Shown here: one piece after another, positions 63,642-64,000 of the stretch
Numbering within the stretch: position 1 is the first letter of the stretch
Layout: each line of letters begins with the position of its first letter
DNA from: Stenotrophomonas chelatiphaga
GTDB lineage: Bacteria > Pseudomonadota > Gammaproteobacteria > Xanthomonadales > Xanthomonadaceae
DNA: 64,000 bases
Assembly: GCF_001431535.1 (NCBI RefSeq)
Contig: NZ_LDJK01000060.1
Location: 1 to 64,000, forward strand
Reading direction: 5' to 3'
Position numbers and translations under genes: made by a program
The notes under the pieces: generated by a model
What the model saw: the letters and a program-made list of their open reading frames with translations, nothing else
Told to the model about the DNA's origin: nothing
Databases searched by the model: none

Positions 63642-64000
63642 TTACTGCTGTACGAAACCGATCTTCTTCATCTGGGCGTTCTTCGAGGCGGCCAGGATCT
63701 TGGCCATCACGTCGTACTCCGAGTCCGGGCTCGCGTCGATCCGCAGTTCCGGCTGGTTCGTCGGGTCACGCTGGACCTCCTGTTCCATCCGCTGCTGCAG
63801 TTCGCCCACGGCGACCGGGCTGTTGTTCCAGAACACCTGGTTGCTCGCATCGACACGCAACTCGACCGGCGGCGGCGGTTCAACCGTCACCGGGGGCGGG
63901 TTGAGCACGCGCTGCGGCAGATCCACGGCGATCGGGTAGGTCATGATCGGTGCGGTCACGATGAAGATGATCAGCAGCACCAGCATCACGTCCACGAGGG
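63642..64000 (-). CDS. exbD: Biopolymer transport protein ExbD/TolR family (partial, start outside window)
   Basis: The visible part is the C-terminal ~119 residues. It begins within the conserved [13 protein letters not shown] membrane segment, whose Asp carries the proton path. It continues as the periplasmic domain with a Pro-rich stretch ([15 protein letters not shown]). ExbD works with ExbB and TonB to energise outer-membrane receptors such as the several in this window. The N-terminal cytoplasmic segment lies beyond 64000. A strong terminator follows it. Confidence 0.92.
   Translation of the reverse strand, partial: LVDVMLVLLIIFIVTAPIMTYPIAVDLPQRVLNPPPVTVEPPPPVELRVDASNQVFWNNSPVAVGELQQRMEQEVQRDPTNQPELRIDASPDSEYDVMAKILAASKNAQMKKIGFVQQ

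Overview
The window reads as chromosomal DNA of a Stenotrophomonas-like member of the Xanthomonadaceae. Its GC content is high, it carries several TonB-dependent receptors of the Xanthomonas/Caulobacter type, and it is studded with short GTAG-headed hairpins (GTAGTGACGGCC...GGCCGTCACTAC and relatives) of the type described as SMAG/REP elements in S. maltophilia. No rRNA, tRNA, CRISPR array, insertion sequence or prophage was seen. The genus call is an inference from repeats and gene content.

Layout. 1-567: inverted, diverged partial duplication of an EF-hand gene. 568-14308: housekeeping and envelope genes: a lone ABC ATPase, a secreted alpha/beta hydrolase with a DUF4785-like protein, two tandem class A acid phosphatases, a TonB-dependent receptor, an AIM24-family protein, a patatin-like lipoprotein, an SF1 helicase-like protein, and an AsnC regulator divergent from phenylalanine hydroxylase (phhA). 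14444-44419: about 30 kb for pectin and rhamnogalacturonan use. It holds two rhamnogalacturonan-acetylesterase-like proteins (one fused to a cupin), KduI and KduD, a LacI-family regulator, two GH43 enzymes, a TRAP transporter, a hydratase-like protein, two further esterases, a PL10-CE8 lyase/pectin esterase fusion, a 1274-residue secreted protein of unknown family, two large receptors, and KDG kinase plus KDPG aldolase. A cysteine-dioxygenase-like gene and an unrecognised Cys-rich protein lie inside it. 44555-64000: a small membrane protein, a fourth large receptor, the Ku-LigD end-joining pair, a PqqU-like receptor, an aromatic/aspartate aminotransferase, fbp, a 2OG-Fe(II) oxygenase, a DUF922-like protein, an antitoxin-like protein, a PA0069-type radical SAM protein with a LexA-like box, pdxJ, cardiolipin synthase and the end of exbD.

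How the pectin genes fit together (inference): secreted esterases strip acetyl and methyl groups and PL10 lyase cuts the backbone. The two large receptors take oligomers across the outer membrane and the TRAP system imports uronates. KduI and KduD convert the unsaturated uronate product to KDG, which KdgK and KDPG aldolase turn into pyruvate and glyceraldehyde 3-phosphate. No GH28 polygalacturonase, GH88/GH105 unsaturated galacturonidase or uxa/uxu isomerase genes were recognised, so those steps must be elsewhere or done by an unrecognised protein. Five copies of a motif close to RTGACACCGNT lie only upstream of genes in this locus and look like the operator of the encoded LacI-family (KdgR-like) regulator.
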